Source: Streptomyces sp. NBC_01478 (lineage in GTDB: Bacteria > Actinomycetota > Actinomycetes > Streptomycetales > Streptomycetaceae). From it: a stretch of DNA of 64,000 nucleotides. The notes beneath the pieces were generated by a model. The model searched no databases and was not told the DNA's origin. It saw only the letters and a program-made list of their open reading frames with translations. This document shows positions 27,161 through 39,232 of this stretch, one piece after another. How positions within the stretch are numbered: the stretch's first letter is position 1; the number at the start of each line of letters is the position of its first letter. The translations under genes were made by a program, and so were the position numbers. The DNA lies in assembly GCF_036227225.1 (NCBI RefSeq), contig NZ_CP109444.1:7359501-7423500 (forward strand), in the 5' to 3' direction.

Positions 27161-27853
27161 TCATGTGGACATGTGCGCGGGGGTGCGGTCCCAGTCCTCC
27201 GGAAGTGAAGGTACAGCCCAGGACGGATCCGGGCGCCAGTGCTGCCAGCCGTCCGCGAACGGCGCCCCCCACGCACGGATCGTCTCGACCGCCGACCAGC
27301 CCGCTTTCCGCACCCGCTCGGCGAGTTGGGGATCCATCAGCCCGTCCCGCTGGGCCTGCGCGAACTCGTCCTCGTCGAGCCAGCGCCAACTGCGGTCCGG
27401 GTGAACGGAGATGTCCAGGAAGTGATCCACCGAGTCCACTCCGCCGTCCCAACGGAGCTGCGGTTCCTCAAGGTTCACGTACCAGTTCTTGAACTGCCAT
27501 CCGGGTTCCCAGAAAAGCCACACCGACCAGGGCTCACCGGGCCGGGCCAGCTTCAGCACCCCGGTCCCGAACCAGTGGTCGCGCTGGACCGTGCGCGGCT
27601 TGGTGTACCGGGTCTCCAGCGGCTCCCCGTGCACCGAGGTACCGTCCGCGAGCACCGGCTTCACACACTCCGTGCCGGGCGCCATCCAGACGGCGAGCAT
27701 CTCCTCGTCGTCCCGGACGACGGTCACGGGCCGGGCGATGTGGAAACGGTTGCCCGCGTTCTCCCGATAACGCCACAGGATCTGATCCCCGGGCGCCCAG
27801 AAGGCCGTAGACGTACCCGCTTCCACCGCTCGTACCGCTCCACCGTCTGCCAT
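27161..27853 (-). CDS. DUF402 domain protein
   Basis: The 230-aa protein matches the DUF402 (FomD/YgaC-like) fold. PGDQILWRYRENAGNRFHIARPVTVVRDD opens the barrel, KNWYVNLEEPQLRWDGGVDSVDHFLDI carries the conserved N-W-Y and acidic residues, and SWRWLDEDEFAQAQRDGLMD follows. Characterised members hydrolyse nucleotidyl-linked substrates or nucleoside di- and triphosphates using Mn or Mg. The substrate here is unknown. It is followed by fumC 72 bp downstream on the same strand. About 290 bp upstream (26872-27160 lies downstream of its stop) hold no recognisable gene. Confidence 0.85.
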   Translation of the reverse strand: MADGGAVRAVEAGTSTAFWAPGDQILWRYRENAGNRFHIARPVTVVRDDEEMLAVWMAPGTECVKPVLADGTSVHGEPLETRYTKPRTVQRDHWFGTGVLKLARPGEPWSVWLFWEPGWQFKNWYVNLEEPQLRWDGGVDSVDHFLDISVHPDRSWRWLDEDEFAQAQRDGLMDPQLAERVRKAGWSAVETIRAWGAPFADGWQHWRPDPSWAVPSLPEDWDRTPAHMST

Positions 27854-27925
27854 GAAGAGATATTAGGTGCCCCGGGCATACGACGCTGCGGCGCGCGTCA
27901 CGGTTCTCGCCCTGGCGACAATTGG

Positions 27926-29329
<1,404 letters not shown>

Positions 29330-30260
29330 CGCCGATCACCTCCTGTGGGGGACAGCATCGCGGACACGTCCCGTGTTCCCACGCCAGGCGACGGAAACGG
29401 AGTGTTCCGGGGCGGCGGTGGCCTGAGGTGCGCGGGTGAGTGGTCCGGGCCGGTGCGGACGGGATTTCCGCCCACCTCGGAGCACGCCTGCGCCGCGCGC
29501 GGGTGGGCGGCGGCCGGCAACGGGCTGCGGTAGTCGTCCGACCGGTGCCCGGGATGCCGTACGACCTGGGCGTCCCGGGCGCGACGCGCTCGGTACGGGC
29601 GTCCCGGGCACAGGCCTCGGAGCTGGGCAGCACCCCCTGGCAAGCGCCGCCCCGGCAGGAGGCGGCCGCGTGCCGCCCCGCCGCCCCCGCATCGCGATCG
29701 AGGACGTCGGCGGCACCGGCGGTGACCGCGATGGTGGTGGCCATCGCGGCGAGGGCGAGGGCGAGGGCGACGGGGGCGTGGGTGGGGGCACGCGGCCGAT
29801 GGGGCCGTAGGGACGGTCGTGAAGGGGGGGTGACCTGGCGTTCCCCGACGGGATGTACGGGACGGTCCCGTTGGGGAATCCGGCCGCGTGCCGACGACCT
29901 GGTACCCGGTGCCGGGGCCGGACGCTCAGCCGCGTGTGCCAGTGGGTCGGGACCCGGCCCCAGGTGCGGGCGGTGACGTGATGCCGGGTGGGCCGCACCG
30001 GGTGGGCGGCCGGGGCGGCGACGGCTGTTACGGGGAAGACGGCGACGGCTGCGAGCGCTGCCGCGAGACCGTTGCGCAGGCCGCACCGTCTCCGGTGCGG
30101 GCCGCACCATCTCCAGTGGCGGCCGCGCCGACTTCAGCGAGGGCCGCACACTTTTCAGTACGGGCCGGCTCAGTCCAGCCCGTCAGGCGTTTGAGGACGA
30201 GGCCCTTTCGGGGCCGATCGGGGGTCTGGGGGCGGGGCCCCCGGGCGGGGCCGGTCGGCG
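29330..30260 (-). other. 931-bp region between the fumarase genes, coding-like on the minus strand
   Basis: No intact gene can be called. Reading minus-strand, one frame from about 30075 to 29830 begins LRNGLAAALAAVAVFP, then VTAVAAPAAHPVRPTRH, a good secretion-signal pattern with GC-rich third positions. After a run of seven C (29824-29830 on the complementary strand) a different frame contains APVALALALAAMATTIAV and SCRGGACQGVLPSSEAC, again signal-like with three cysteines. Neither frame has a plausible start with ribosome site and both run on into fumC. This may be a secreted-protein gene broken by a frameshift at the C7 run, or two decayed genes. Confidence 0.35.
30175..30255. repeat. Interspersed repeat, second full copy
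   Basis: CAGCCCGTCAGGCGTTTGAG, GACGAGGCCCTTTCGGGGCC, GGGGTCT and the core GGGGGCGGGGCCCCC (30228-30242) parallel the copy at 19400-19475 in order and spacing. It ends 5 bp before the stop of the class I fumarase gene, a typical position for this element. Confidence 0.8.
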
Positions 30261-31931
<1,671 letters not shown>

Positions 31932-31992
31932 GTCGCCCATTCCTCACTCGACAGACTGTGTCTTTGGCTCGGTTCACCTCCGGGGCGCCAAA

Positions 31993-32060
31993 GCCTGTGT
32001 CGAGCCCCCGACCGTGCTCGACCCTTCGGGCCTCCGCGCGCTCGGACTCTCGACACAGGC
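31993..32060. promoter_or_regulatory. Long-range inverted repeat upstream of the class I fumarase
   Basis: GCCTGTGTCGAG (31993-32004) and CTCGACACAGGC (32049-32060) are exact complements over 12 bp, enclosing 44 bp. It lies 62-129 bp before the fumarase start, probably in its leader or promoter. Role unknown; an attenuator or looping operator are options. Confidence 0.45.
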
Positions 32061-32247
32061 GCGCCCCTTCGGCTCACTCGCCGCCGGCCGGCCTCCATTG
32101 GCAGGCGCCCACCAGCGTAGAACCTGCCGCTGACAGCGGGCTTGTGAGGTAAGGCTCAGTTCTCCGGACCCGGGCCGCGCCAACGTTGTCCACAACCGTC
32201 GCCCACAGGCCTAGTCGCGATCTATCGCGTTTCGGTACGCTGCTGCC

Positions 32248-32979
32248 GTGGACCTTCAGAAGCAGCCCGCATCCGCACCCACGGCCCCGCAGCCCGCGCC
32301 CGCTGTCGGCGACGTGCCCGCCTCCGCGCTACGCGCCTCGGACGCCGACCGTGACCGCATCGCCGACATCCTGCGCGAGGCCCTGGCCGAGGGGCGCCTG
32401 GACTCGGACGAGCACGCCGAGCGGGTCGAGGGGGTGCTGAGCGCCAAGACGGTCGGCGAGCTGGAGGTCTTCATCCAGGACCTGCCGGCCGCCCATGGGC
32501 ACCGGCGGACGACCCCGTCGTACAGCCCCGCCCCGAACCGCCCGACGGAGGGCGCGATCCCGGCCGAGGCCGACCAGCACGTGGTGGCGGTCTTCAGCTC
32601 CGCGATGCGCAAGGGTCGCTGGCGCGCGGGCCGCCGTATGCACGCGTACGCCGTGTTCGGCAGTGTCGAGATCGACCTCAGCGAGGCGATCTTCGAGTAC
32701 CAGCAGATCGTCATCAAGGCGATCTCGGTCTTCGGCAACGTCGAGATCCGCGTCCCGGAGAACGTGTCGCTGCGCGGCACCGGCGGTGGCGTCCTCGGCA
32801 ACTTCGAGGTGGACACGCTGGACTCACTGGAGCCGGACGCGCCCGTGATCTACGTCGACGGATGGGCCGTACTCGGAAACATCGAGGCAAAACCCAAGCG
32901 GGGCAAGCTCGTTGCGGACATTCTCGATCGGGTTACGCGCAAGGTCGACAAGAGTTTGCGCAAGCACCTGGATCGTTGA
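32248..32979 (+). CDS. DUF1707 domain protein with LiaF-like C-terminus
   Basis: The 243-aa protein carries a DUF1707 domain (LRASDADRDRIADILREALA, then EGRLDSDEHAERVEGVLSAK, residues about 28-70), a short actinobacterial motif usually found before membrane or cell-wall response domains. The C-terminal half is a beta-helix-like segment (VVAVFSSAMRKGRW, YAVFGSVEIDLSEAIF, AISVFGNVEIRVPENVSL, VLGNIEAKPK) resembling the LiaF/VraT domain. No membrane segment is visible. It starts with GTG and is divergent from the fumarase gene. Confidence 0.85.
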   Translation: MDLQKQPASAPTAPQPAPAVGDVPASALRASDADRDRIADILREALAEGRLDSDEHAERVEGVLSAKTVGELEVFIQDLPAAHGHRRTTPSYSPAPNRPTEGAIPAEADQHVVAVFSSAMRKGRWRAGRRMHAYAVFGSVEIDLSEAIFEYQQIVIKAISVFGNVEIRVPENVSLRGTGGGVLGNFEVDTLDSLEPDAPVIYVDGWAVLGNIEAKPKRGKLVADILDRVTRKVDKSLRKHLDR

Positions 32980-33152
32980 CGGTTGTGAATCGGGACACAT
33001 GTGGAGGTGATCGGTCCACGCCCGCGCGGCCCTGACATCGCGCAGAAGCGCCCGAAAACCAGCGGTTCGGAACTCAGTGCATAGGCGCGCGCACAGCGGG
33101 TAGGCCTTGCTGCATCGTCTCTCGCTCGCGAAGCCGTCGTCAGGAGTAGACC

Positions 33153-33527
33153 GTGCTGCAACCGCCGCATTCGTCCCTGCAGGTAGCTGTTGTTCCGGCT
33201 CAGCGGGTGCCTGCGCGAGACAGGGACCAAGACGCTCCATGGCACACCGAAGCGGTGTGCCGGCGCGACGAGGCAGGCCTGTTCTTCGCACCCTCCAAGG
33301 AACCCACCGCCGCCCGACTCTCCCGCGAGGACGCCGCCAAGCGCGTCTGCGCCCGCTGTCCGGTCATGGTCGAGTGCCGGGAGCACGCACTCCTGCAACC
33401 CGAGCCCTACGGCGTCTGGGGCGGCCTCACCGCCGCCGAACGCCGCGTGGTCCTGGCCAGGCGCCGCCGCCGCGACCTGGAACTCCAGAAGGCGCGCGCT
33501 GCGGGCCGTATAGCGGCAGCAGGATGA
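33153..33527 (+). CDS. WhiB-like iron-sulphur transcription factor
   Basis: The 124-aa protein has the four cluster cysteines (C36, C66, C69, C75) in the WhiB pattern C-Xn-C-X2-C-X5-C, and the GVWGG turn (87-91) that in this family contacts sigma factor HrdB/SigA. A basic C-terminus (RRVVLARRRRRDLELQKARA) binds DNA. Wbl proteins control development and stress responses in Actinobacteria; the exact paralogue cannot be named by eye. Its GTG is preceded by CAGGAGTAG. Confidence 0.93.
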   Translation: MLQPPHSSLQVAVVPAQRVPARDRDQDAPWHTEAVCRRDEAGLFFAPSKEPTAARLSREDAAKRVCARCPVMVECREHALLQPEPYGVWGGLTAAERRVVLARRRRRDLELQKARAAGRIAAAG

Positions 33528-33529
33528 CG

Positions 33530-33564
33530 AAAGGCGCCCCCTCCGCACCAGGGGGCGCCTTTTT
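33530..33564 (+). terminator. Terminator after the WhiB-like gene
   Basis: AAAGGCGCCCCCT (33530-33542) pairs with AGGGGGCGCCTTT (33550-33562) around a 7-nt loop, followed by more T residues. Confidence 0.9.
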
Positions 33565-33574
33565 CATTGCCGGG

Positions 33575-33690
33575 CGGGGCAACCACCCAAGGGGCGCGGG
33601 GCTGTGACATGTACGGCTCCGCCGCGTGGGCGCGACCAGCCACGGCGGACCCGCGGTCGCACATGGTCCGCAGCCCCCCATCCTTAGGCG
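33575..33690. repeat. GGGGCGCGGGGCTG / GCGCGACCAGCCAC intergenic repeat
   Basis: The stretch between the WhiB-like terminator and the glpX stop contains AAGGGGCGCGGGGCTGTGAC, GGCTCCGCCGCGTGG and GCGCGACCAGCCACGGCGGA, a combination I recognise as a repeat scattered between genes in many Streptomyces genomes. Only one copy is in this window. It is convergent with both neighbouring genes and may act in termination. Confidence 0.55.
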
Positions 33691-33692
33691 CG

Positions 33693-34727
33693 TTACTTGG
33701 CCCGGTCGAAGTCGATCGCGCTGTACGCCCGCAACTTGCTCAACCGGTGCTCCGAGTCGATCCGCCGCACCGTCCCGGACTTCGACCGCATCACGATCGA
33801 GTCGGTGGTCGCGGTCTCCGAGCGATACCGGACACCCCGCAGCAGCTCCCCGTCCGTGATCCCGGTCGCGACGAAGAACACGTTCTCGCCCGACACCAGG
33901 TCGTCGGTGGTGAGCACCCGGTCCAGGTCGTGCCCGGCGTCCAGCGCCCGCTGCCGCTCGGCGTCGTCCTTGGGCCACAACTTGCCCTGGATCACACCCC
34001 CCAGACACTTCACGGCACAGGCCGAGATGATGCCCTCGGGGGTGCCGCCGACACCGAGCAGCAGATCCACGCCGGTGCCTTCGCGCAGCGCCAGGATCGA
34101 CCCGGCGACATCCCCGTCGGAGATCAGCTTGATCCGCGCACCGGTCTCCCGGATCTCCTTGATGATGCCGTCGTGCCGCGGCCGGTCCAGGACGACGACG
34201 GTGACGTCCTCGGGCGTGACCCGCTTGGCCTTGGCGACCCGGCGGATGTTCACCGAGATCGGGGCCTCGATGTCGACGAACTCGGCCGCCTCGGGCCCGG
34301 CGACGAGCTTGTCCATGTAGAAGACGGCGGACGGGTCGAACATCGAACCCCGGTCCGCGGCGGCCAGCACGGCGATCGCGTTCGGCATGCCCTTGGCGTT
34401 GAGCGTGGTCCCGTCGATCGGGTCGACGGCGATGTCGCACTCCGGCCCGGTCCCGTCACCGACGCGCTCGCCGTTGAAGAGCATCGGCGCCTCGTCCTTC
34501 TCGCCCTCACCGATGACGACGACGCCGTTCATCGAGACGGTGGAGACGAGGGTCCGCATGGCACGCACGGCGGCACCGTCGGCGCCGTTCTTGTCACCGC
34601 GCCCGACCCAGCGGCCCGCGGCCATCGCGGCGGCTTCGGTCACCCGGACGAGTTCCAGGGCGAGGTTGCGGTCGGGGGCCTCGGAGGGGACTTCGAGTTC
34701 GGACGGCAGATGATGATGCTCGGTCAT
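33693..34727 (-). CDS. glpX: Class II fructose-1,6-bisphosphatase
   Basis: The 344-aa enzyme hydrolyses fructose 1,6-bisphosphate in gluconeogenesis. Metal and substrate motifs are visible: [48 protein letters not shown] and [20 protein letters not shown]. Length and motifs fit the GlpX type, the usual FBPase of Actinobacteria. ATG at 34727 gives the standard start ([11 protein letters not shown]). The open frame continues upstream without domain support. Confidence 0.95.
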   Translation of the reverse strand: MTEHHHLPSELEVPSEAPDRNLALELVRVTEAAAMAAGRWVGRGDKNGADGAAVRAMRTLVSTVSMNGVVVIGEGEKDEAPMLFNGERVGDGTGPECDIAVDPIDGTTLNAKGMPNAIAVLAAADRGSMFDPSAVFYMDKLVAGPEAAEFVDIEAPISVNIRRVAKAKRVTPEDVTVVVLDRPRHDGIIKEIRETGARIKLISDGDVAGSILALREGTGVDLLLGVGGTPEGIISACAVKCLGGVIQGKLWPKDDAERQRALDAGHDLDRVLTTDDLVSGENVFFVATGITDGELLRGVRYRSETATTDSIVMRSKSGTVRRIDSEHRLSKLRAYSAIDFDRAK

Positions 34728-34853
34728 CGGAGCGCACCTTTCTGATACGACGACGGCCGGATGAGGGTATGGCCCCGACTCTATCGCCAGGCAGACAAAA
34801 TGAGCAGGGGGCCCCACGGATGAGCGGCCGGGGCACCTGCGACGATAGGGGGC

Positions 34854-35375
34854 GTGGCAGGTTCGAACGGCAAGCAGAAGACGGTCCGGGACATGATTCT
34901 CTCCCTGGGCCTGATCGGGATCGCGGCGGCGATCGTCTACATCTTCATCCCGCACAGCGACCACGCTCCGGACGTCAAGCGGGTCGACTACCGCGTGGAG
35001 CTGCTCACGGCACGCCGCGCGGCGCCGTACCCGGTGGCGGCGCCGGAGGGCCTGTCCCAGAGCTGGAAGGCGACCTCGGTCCGCTACAACGGCGCCGCGT
35101 TCGACGCCTGGCACCTCGGGTTCAGTGCCCCCGGTGGTCAGTACGTGCAGATAGAGCAGTCGACTCAGAAGCCCGCCGACTTCGTCGACACCGCCAGCCA
35201 GGGCGCCGCCGCGACGAAGACCACCCAGACCATCGACGGCCGCACCTGGACCCGCTACACCGGCGGCCGCTACGACGCCCTCGTGCTCGCGGACAAGGGC
35301 TCGACGACGGTGGTGGCGGGCACGGGCTCGTTCACCCAACTGACCGAGATGGCGAAGGCGTTGAGGACGAAGTAG
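34854..35375 (+). CDS. DUF4245 membrane-anchored protein
   Basis: The 173-aa protein has one N-terminal TM ([19 protein letters not shown], about residues 14-32) and an extracytoplasmic domain with the DUF4245 pattern [36 protein letters not shown] and [17 protein letters not shown]. The function of this actinobacterial family is unknown. It starts with GTG, divergent from glpX with 126 bp between starts. Confidence 0.9.
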   Translation: MAGSNGKQKTVRDMILSLGLIGIAAAIVYIFIPHSDHAPDVKRVDYRVELLTARRAAPYPVAAPEGLSQSWKATSVRYNGAAFDAWHLGFSAPGGQYVQIEQSTQKPADFVDTASQGAAATKTTQTIDGRTWTRYTGGRYDALVLADKGSTTVVAGTGSFTQLTEMAKALRTK

Positions 35376-35390
35376 CCCGACGGATGTGAC

Positions 35391-35425
35391 GAAGGCCCCC
35401 GGTGCCGTGTTCGCCGGGGGCCTTC
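35391..35425. terminator. Terminator after DUF4245 gene
   Basis: GAAGGCCCCCGG (35391-35402) pairs with CCGGGGGCCTTC (35414-35425). It lies between the convergent DUF4245 and nitroreductase genes and can serve both. Confidence 0.85.
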
Positions 35426-35458
35426 CGCGTGCCAGGTGTCTCGGTCGATTCCGGCGAC

Positions 35459-36049
35459 TCAGACGGTGGTGACGACCTCGTCGTACTCCAGGCGCGGGGA
35501 GCGCGGGAACCAGGCGTCCTCGCCCGGCTTGCCGATGTTGACGACGACGAACGGGGTGTGGTCGTCGTCCAGGAACTCCTTCTGGACGCCCGCGAAGTCG
35601 AGACCGGTCATCGGGCCGGCGGCCAGGCCGGCGGCGCGGATGCCGATGATGAAGTACGCGGCCTGGAGGGCGGCGTTCAGCGCGGCGTTGCCCTCGCGGA
35701 CCGAACGCTCGCCGAAGACGGCGTCCTTGGCCTGCGGGAAGTGCGGGAACAGGTTGGGCAGTTCCTCGTGGAACTCGTTGTCCGCGGAGAGGATCGCGAC
35801 CAGCGGGGCGGCGGCGGTCTTCTTCTGGTTGCCCTCGGCGAGGTGCCGCACGAGACGCTCGCGGGCCTCGGGGGAGCGGACCAGGGTGATGCGCAGCGGC
35901 GACTGGTTCATGGAGGTCGGGCCGTACTTGACCAGGTCGTAGATCGCCTGGACCTGCTCGTCGGTCACGGGCTCGTCGGTGAAGGTGTTCGCGGTGCGGG
36001 CCTCGCGGAACAGCAGGTCCTGGGCGGCGGGGTCAAGAACGAGAGACAT
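35459..36049 (-). CDS. Nitroreductase-family protein (RutE-like malonic semialdehyde reductase)
   Basis: The 196-aa FMN-dependent protein has the nitroreductase fold and the RutE/HadB-type features [40 protein letters not shown] (FMN phosphate and ring contacts) and [28 protein letters not shown]. RutE-type enzymes reduce malonic semialdehyde to 3-hydroxypropionate in pyrimidine breakdown; no other rut genes are present, so the true substrate is open. An imperfect palindrome lies 82-97 bp before its start. Confidence 0.85.
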   Translation of the reverse strand: MSLVLDPAAQDLLFREARTANTFTDEPVTDEQVQAIYDLVKYGPTSMNQSPLRITLVRSPEARERLVRHLAEGNQKKTAAAPLVAILSADNEFHEELPNLFPHFPQAKDAVFGERSVREGNAALNAALQAAYFIIGIRAAGLAAGPMTGLDFAGVQKEFLDDDHTPFVVVNIGKPGEDAWFPRSPRLEYDEVVTTV

Positions 36050-36130
36050 ACGAGAACTTCCTCGGGGGCGGAAGCGGATATCCGGACCGCGGTCCGGATA
36101 GGCTGACGGGACCGACCGTACGCGACGGGA

Positions 36131-36146
36131 GGTTCAACATTCAACC
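36131..36146. promoter_or_regulatory. Imperfect AT-rich palindrome upstream of the nitroreductase gene
   Basis: GGTTCAACATTCAACC is symmetric at GGTT/AACC and AA/TT positions and is AT-rich relative to its surroundings. It fits a MarR-, HxlR- or Rrf2-like operator for the nitroreductase gene. Confidence 0.4.
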
Positions 36147-36192
36147 AAAACCGGAGCATGGTGATCCGCCTCACAGCAGATCACCCTCGGTG

Positions 36193-36438
36193 CTACTCGC
36201 GGCCCTCTTCTTCGGCCTCTTCCTCCGCCAGCGCCGCGTCCAGCCGCGCCCGGGCCCCGTCCAGCCAGCGCCGGCACACCTTGGCCAGCTCCTCGCCCCG
36301 CTCCCAGAGCGCGAGTGACTCCTCCAGCGTCGTACCGCCCGCCTCCAGCCGCCGTACGACCTCGATCAGCTCGTCGCGCGCCTGCTCGTAGCCGAGCGAC
36401 TCCGCCGTACCGGCACCTTCGTCCACCTTGCTGGTCAT
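36193..36438 (-). CDS. xseB: Exodeoxyribonuclease VII small subunit
   Basis: The 81-aa helical protein has the XseB pattern [55 protein letters not shown]. XseB binds XseA in a complex that degrades single-stranded DNA from both ends. It lies 26 bp downstream of xseA on the same strand. A very acidic tail ([10 protein letters not shown]) ends the protein. Confidence 0.94.
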   Translation of the reverse strand: MTSKVDEGAGTAESLGYEQARDELIEVVRRLEAGGTTLEESLALWERGEELAKVCRRWLDGARARLDAALAEEEAEEEGRE

Positions 36439-36464
36439 CCGCCCACCCTATGCATCAACAGGAA

Positions 36465-37673
36465 CTACGCCTCGACCCGAACCGTGAACCCACCCGCGGC
36501 GACCCGCGCGCGCAGCACCTCGTCCGCCGTCACCTCTTCCGGGTCCCGGACGACATGTCCGTCGGACCGCTGGAGCACCGCGTACCCCCGCTTCAGGGTC
36601 GCCGCGGGGGAGAGGGCCACCACGCGCGCGTGCGTGTGGGTCAGCTCCGAGTCGGCGCGGTCCAGGAGATGGCCGAGGGTGCGCCGGCCGCGGTCGAGGA
36701 GGGCGGCGACATGATCCGCCCGCTCGTCGACCATCCGTTGCGGATCCTGTATCGACGGCCGCGACAGCGCCTGCGCCAGCCCGCGCTCCTCCCGGTCCAC
36801 GAACGCGCCCACACACCGCCGCGCCCGGTCGCGCAACTGCCGTACGCGCTCGTACTCCTCGCCCACGTCCGGTACGACCTTCTTCGCCGCGTCGGTGGGG
36901 GTGGAGGCGCGCAGGTCGGCGACGTAGTCCAGGAGGGGGTTGTCGGGCTCGTGCCCGATCGCGGACACCACGGGCGTACGACAGGCCGACACGGCCCGGA
37001 CGAGCTGCTCGTCGGAGAACGGCAGCAGGTCCTCCACGCTGCCGCCGCCGCGCGCCACGATGATCACGTCCACGCCGTCGAGCGCGTCCAGCTCCTTCAC
37101 GGCCTGCACGACCTGCGGCACCGCGTGCACACCCTGCACGGGCACGTTGCGCACCTCGAAGCGGACGGCGGGCCAGCGATGCCGCGCGTTCTCCAGCACA
37201 TCCCGCTCGGCGGCCGAGGCCCGCCCGCAGACCAGCCCGATGAGCTGCGGCAGGAACGGCAGCGGCTTCTTCCGGTCGGCCGCGAACAGCCCCTCCGCGG
37301 CCAGCGACTTCTTCAACTGCTCCAGCCGCGCGAGGAGTTCACCCACCCCCACCGGCCTTATCTCCGTGGCCCGCAACGACAACTGCCCGCGCGGCGCGTA
37401 CCACTCGGGCTTCGCGAGGACGACCACGCGCGCGCCCTCGCTGACGACATCGGCGATCTCGTCGAACACCTGCCGGAAGCACGTCACGCTCACCGAGATG
37501 TCGTACGACGGGTCGCGCAGCGTCAGGAACACGACACCGGCACCGGGCCGCCGCGACAACTGGGTGATCTGCCCCTCGACCCACACCGCGCCGAGCCGGT
37601 CGATCCACCCGCCGATCAGCCGGGAGACCTCACCGACGGGGAGCGGGGCGTCCGGAGCCGTGTTGAGAGCCAT
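36465..37673 (-). CDS. xseA: Exodeoxyribonuclease VII large subunit
   Basis: The 402-aa nuclease subunit has an N-terminal OB fold ([35 protein letters not shown]), the conserved catalytic core ([60 protein letters not shown]) and a coiled-coil C-terminal part. The usual T-S-P motif before AA-RD reads [13 protein letters not shown], with the Thr-Ser replaced by Cys-Gly, as in some actinobacterial homologues. Confidence 0.95.
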   Translation of the reverse strand: MALNTAPDAPLPVGEVSRLIGGWIDRLGAVWVEGQITQLSRRPGAGVVFLTLRDPSYDISVSVTCFRQVFDEIADVVSEGARVVVLAKPEWYAPRGQLSLRATEIRPVGVGELLARLEQLKKSLAAEGLFAADRKKPLPFLPQLIGLVCGRASAAERDVLENARHRWPAVRFEVRNVPVQGVHAVPQVVQAVKELDALDGVDVIIVARGGGSVEDLLPFSDEQLVRAVSACRTPVVSAIGHEPDNPLLDYVADLRASTPTDAAKKVVPDVGEEYERVRQLRDRARRCVGAFVDREERGLAQALSRPSIQDPQRMVDERADHVAALLDRGRRTLGHLLDRADSELTHTHARVVALSPAATLKRGYAVLQRSDGHVVRDPEEVTADEVLRARVAAGGFTVRVEA

Positions 37674-37730
37674 GCGCCGAGAGTAACGGCCGCTTCTGAC
37701 AACGCGGTCGAGGTGAGGAGCGTGTGACCG

Positions 37731-39125
37731 TCAACCGGTCTCCGTGTCGGCCTTGTTCCGGTTGCCCTGCACCGCGAGCACCACCAGCCCGACCGCCAAC
37801 CAGATCGCGCCCACCACCTGTGCGGTACCGGACGCCTCCACGATCACCGCGACGGTGATCGCCGCTCCCAGCACCGGCACCAGGACGTGCCGCCACCACA
37901 CCACCGGCCCTCCCCGGCGCCGTACCGCGAACCAGCCCACCACGCTCGCGTGCAGCAGCGTGAACGCGGTCAGGGCGCCGATGTCGACGACCGACACCAG
38001 GTGGTCGAGTCCGTCGTCGCGGCGGGCCGCCCAGACCGCGGCGATCAGCGTGATGACGGCCGCAGCGAGCAGCGCGACCCGGGGTACTCCGTCGTCGGTC
38101 TTCGACAGGGCGCGCGGGAGGCGTCGGTCGCGGGCCATCGCGAACACCAGGCGGCCCGCCGCGGCCTGCCCGACGAGCGCCGCGAAGGCCGCGCCGATGG
38201 CCTTGCTGACGGCCACCAGGTTGTGCAGCCAGTCGCCGACCGAGACGTCGACCGCGTCGTAGAACGCCGATCCCTGCTTCCCCGCGTCGGCGGCGAGCTG
38301 TGCGGAGGTCGTCGGCTCCAGGAGGGCGACCAGGTACGTCTGGGCGATGAACAGGACTCCGGCGAGCGCGAGGCAGAACAGCAGTGCCCTGGCGACCTTC
38401 TCGGAGCCGCCGGTGACCTCCTCCGCGAAGGTCGCGACCGCGTCGAAGCCCAGGTAGGAGAGCACGGCGACCGAGACCGCGCCGATCACCGCCGACAGTG
38501 CGAACGCGCCCTGTGTGCCGTCCCCGGAGAGCGGTGACAGCCAGCCCCGCTCGGCGCCGTCCCGCGCGAGGACGACGATCGCCGACACGACGAAGATCAC
38601 CAGGACCACGATCTCCATCGCGAGCACCAGGAAGCCCACGCGCGCGGCGGCCCGTACTCCCCAGAGGTTGAGGCAGGTAGTGAGGACGACCGCCAGCGCG
38701 GTCCACACCCACCGGGAGACGTCCGGGACCAGCGCGTTCATGGCGATCCCGGAGAAGAGGTAGGCGACCGCGGGGATCAGGACGTAGTCCAGCATCGCCA
38801 TCCAGCCGGCGATGAACCCGGCCTCCCTGCCGAGCCCCACGCGCGCGTAGGCGAACACCGAGCCCGCCTGAGGGACGACCCGCACCATCTGCGCGTAGCT
38901 GAACGCGGTGAACGCCATCGCGACGGTCGCCACGATGTACACGAGCGCGACCGCGCCGTGCGACTTGGCGTCCAGGGTGCCGAACACGCCGACCGGCGCC
39001 ATCGGGGCGATGAACAGCAGCCCGTAGACGACGAGATCCCGGAATCCGAGACTCCGCCGCAGCCGGGGTCCCCCGCCGGCCGTGGCCGTCGCGTCCGCAT
39101 CGGCGCCCGTACCCGTGTCGGCCAT
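37731..39125 (-). CDS. APC-family amino acid permease
   Basis: The protein of about 464 aa has twelve predicted membrane helices and APC features: SLGFRDLVVYGLLFIAPMAP in the first helix region, FTAFSYAQMVRVVPQAGSVF, YARVGLGREAGFIAGWMAML, and SYLGFDAVATFAEEVTGGSE in helix 6. It should take up an amino acid or amine by proton symport; specificity is unknown. ATG at 39125 gives MADTGTGADADA. It is divergent from ispH. Confidence 0.9.
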   Translation of the reverse strand: MADTGTGADADATATAGGGPRLRRSLGFRDLVVYGLLFIAPMAPVGVFGTLDAKSHGAVALVYIVATVAMAFTAFSYAQMVRVVPQAGSVFAYARVGLGREAGFIAGWMAMLDYVLIPAVAYLFSGIAMNALVPDVSRWVWTALAVVLTTCLNLWGVRAAARVGFLVLAMEIVVLVIFVVSAIVVLARDGAERGWLSPLSGDGTQGAFALSAVIGAVSVAVLSYLGFDAVATFAEEVTGGSEKVARALLFCLALAGVLFIAQTYLVALLEPTTSAQLAADAGKQGSAFYDAVDVSVGDWLHNLVAVSKAIGAAFAALVGQAAAGRLVFAMARDRRLPRALSKTDDGVPRVALLAAAVITLIAAVWAARRDDGLDHLVSVVDIGALTAFTLLHASVVGWFAVRRRGGPVVWWRHVLVPVLGAAITVAVIVEASGTAQVVGAIWLAVGLVVLAVQGNRNKADTETG

Positions 39126-39232
39126 CTCGCGTCTCCCGTACGTTGTGTCCGGCCCCGTCCCTCCCACTCCACGGCCAGTCTCCCGAACGACGCGATCTTT
39201 GACCCGTCGAGCGCGGCCTTACGATGGGACGC

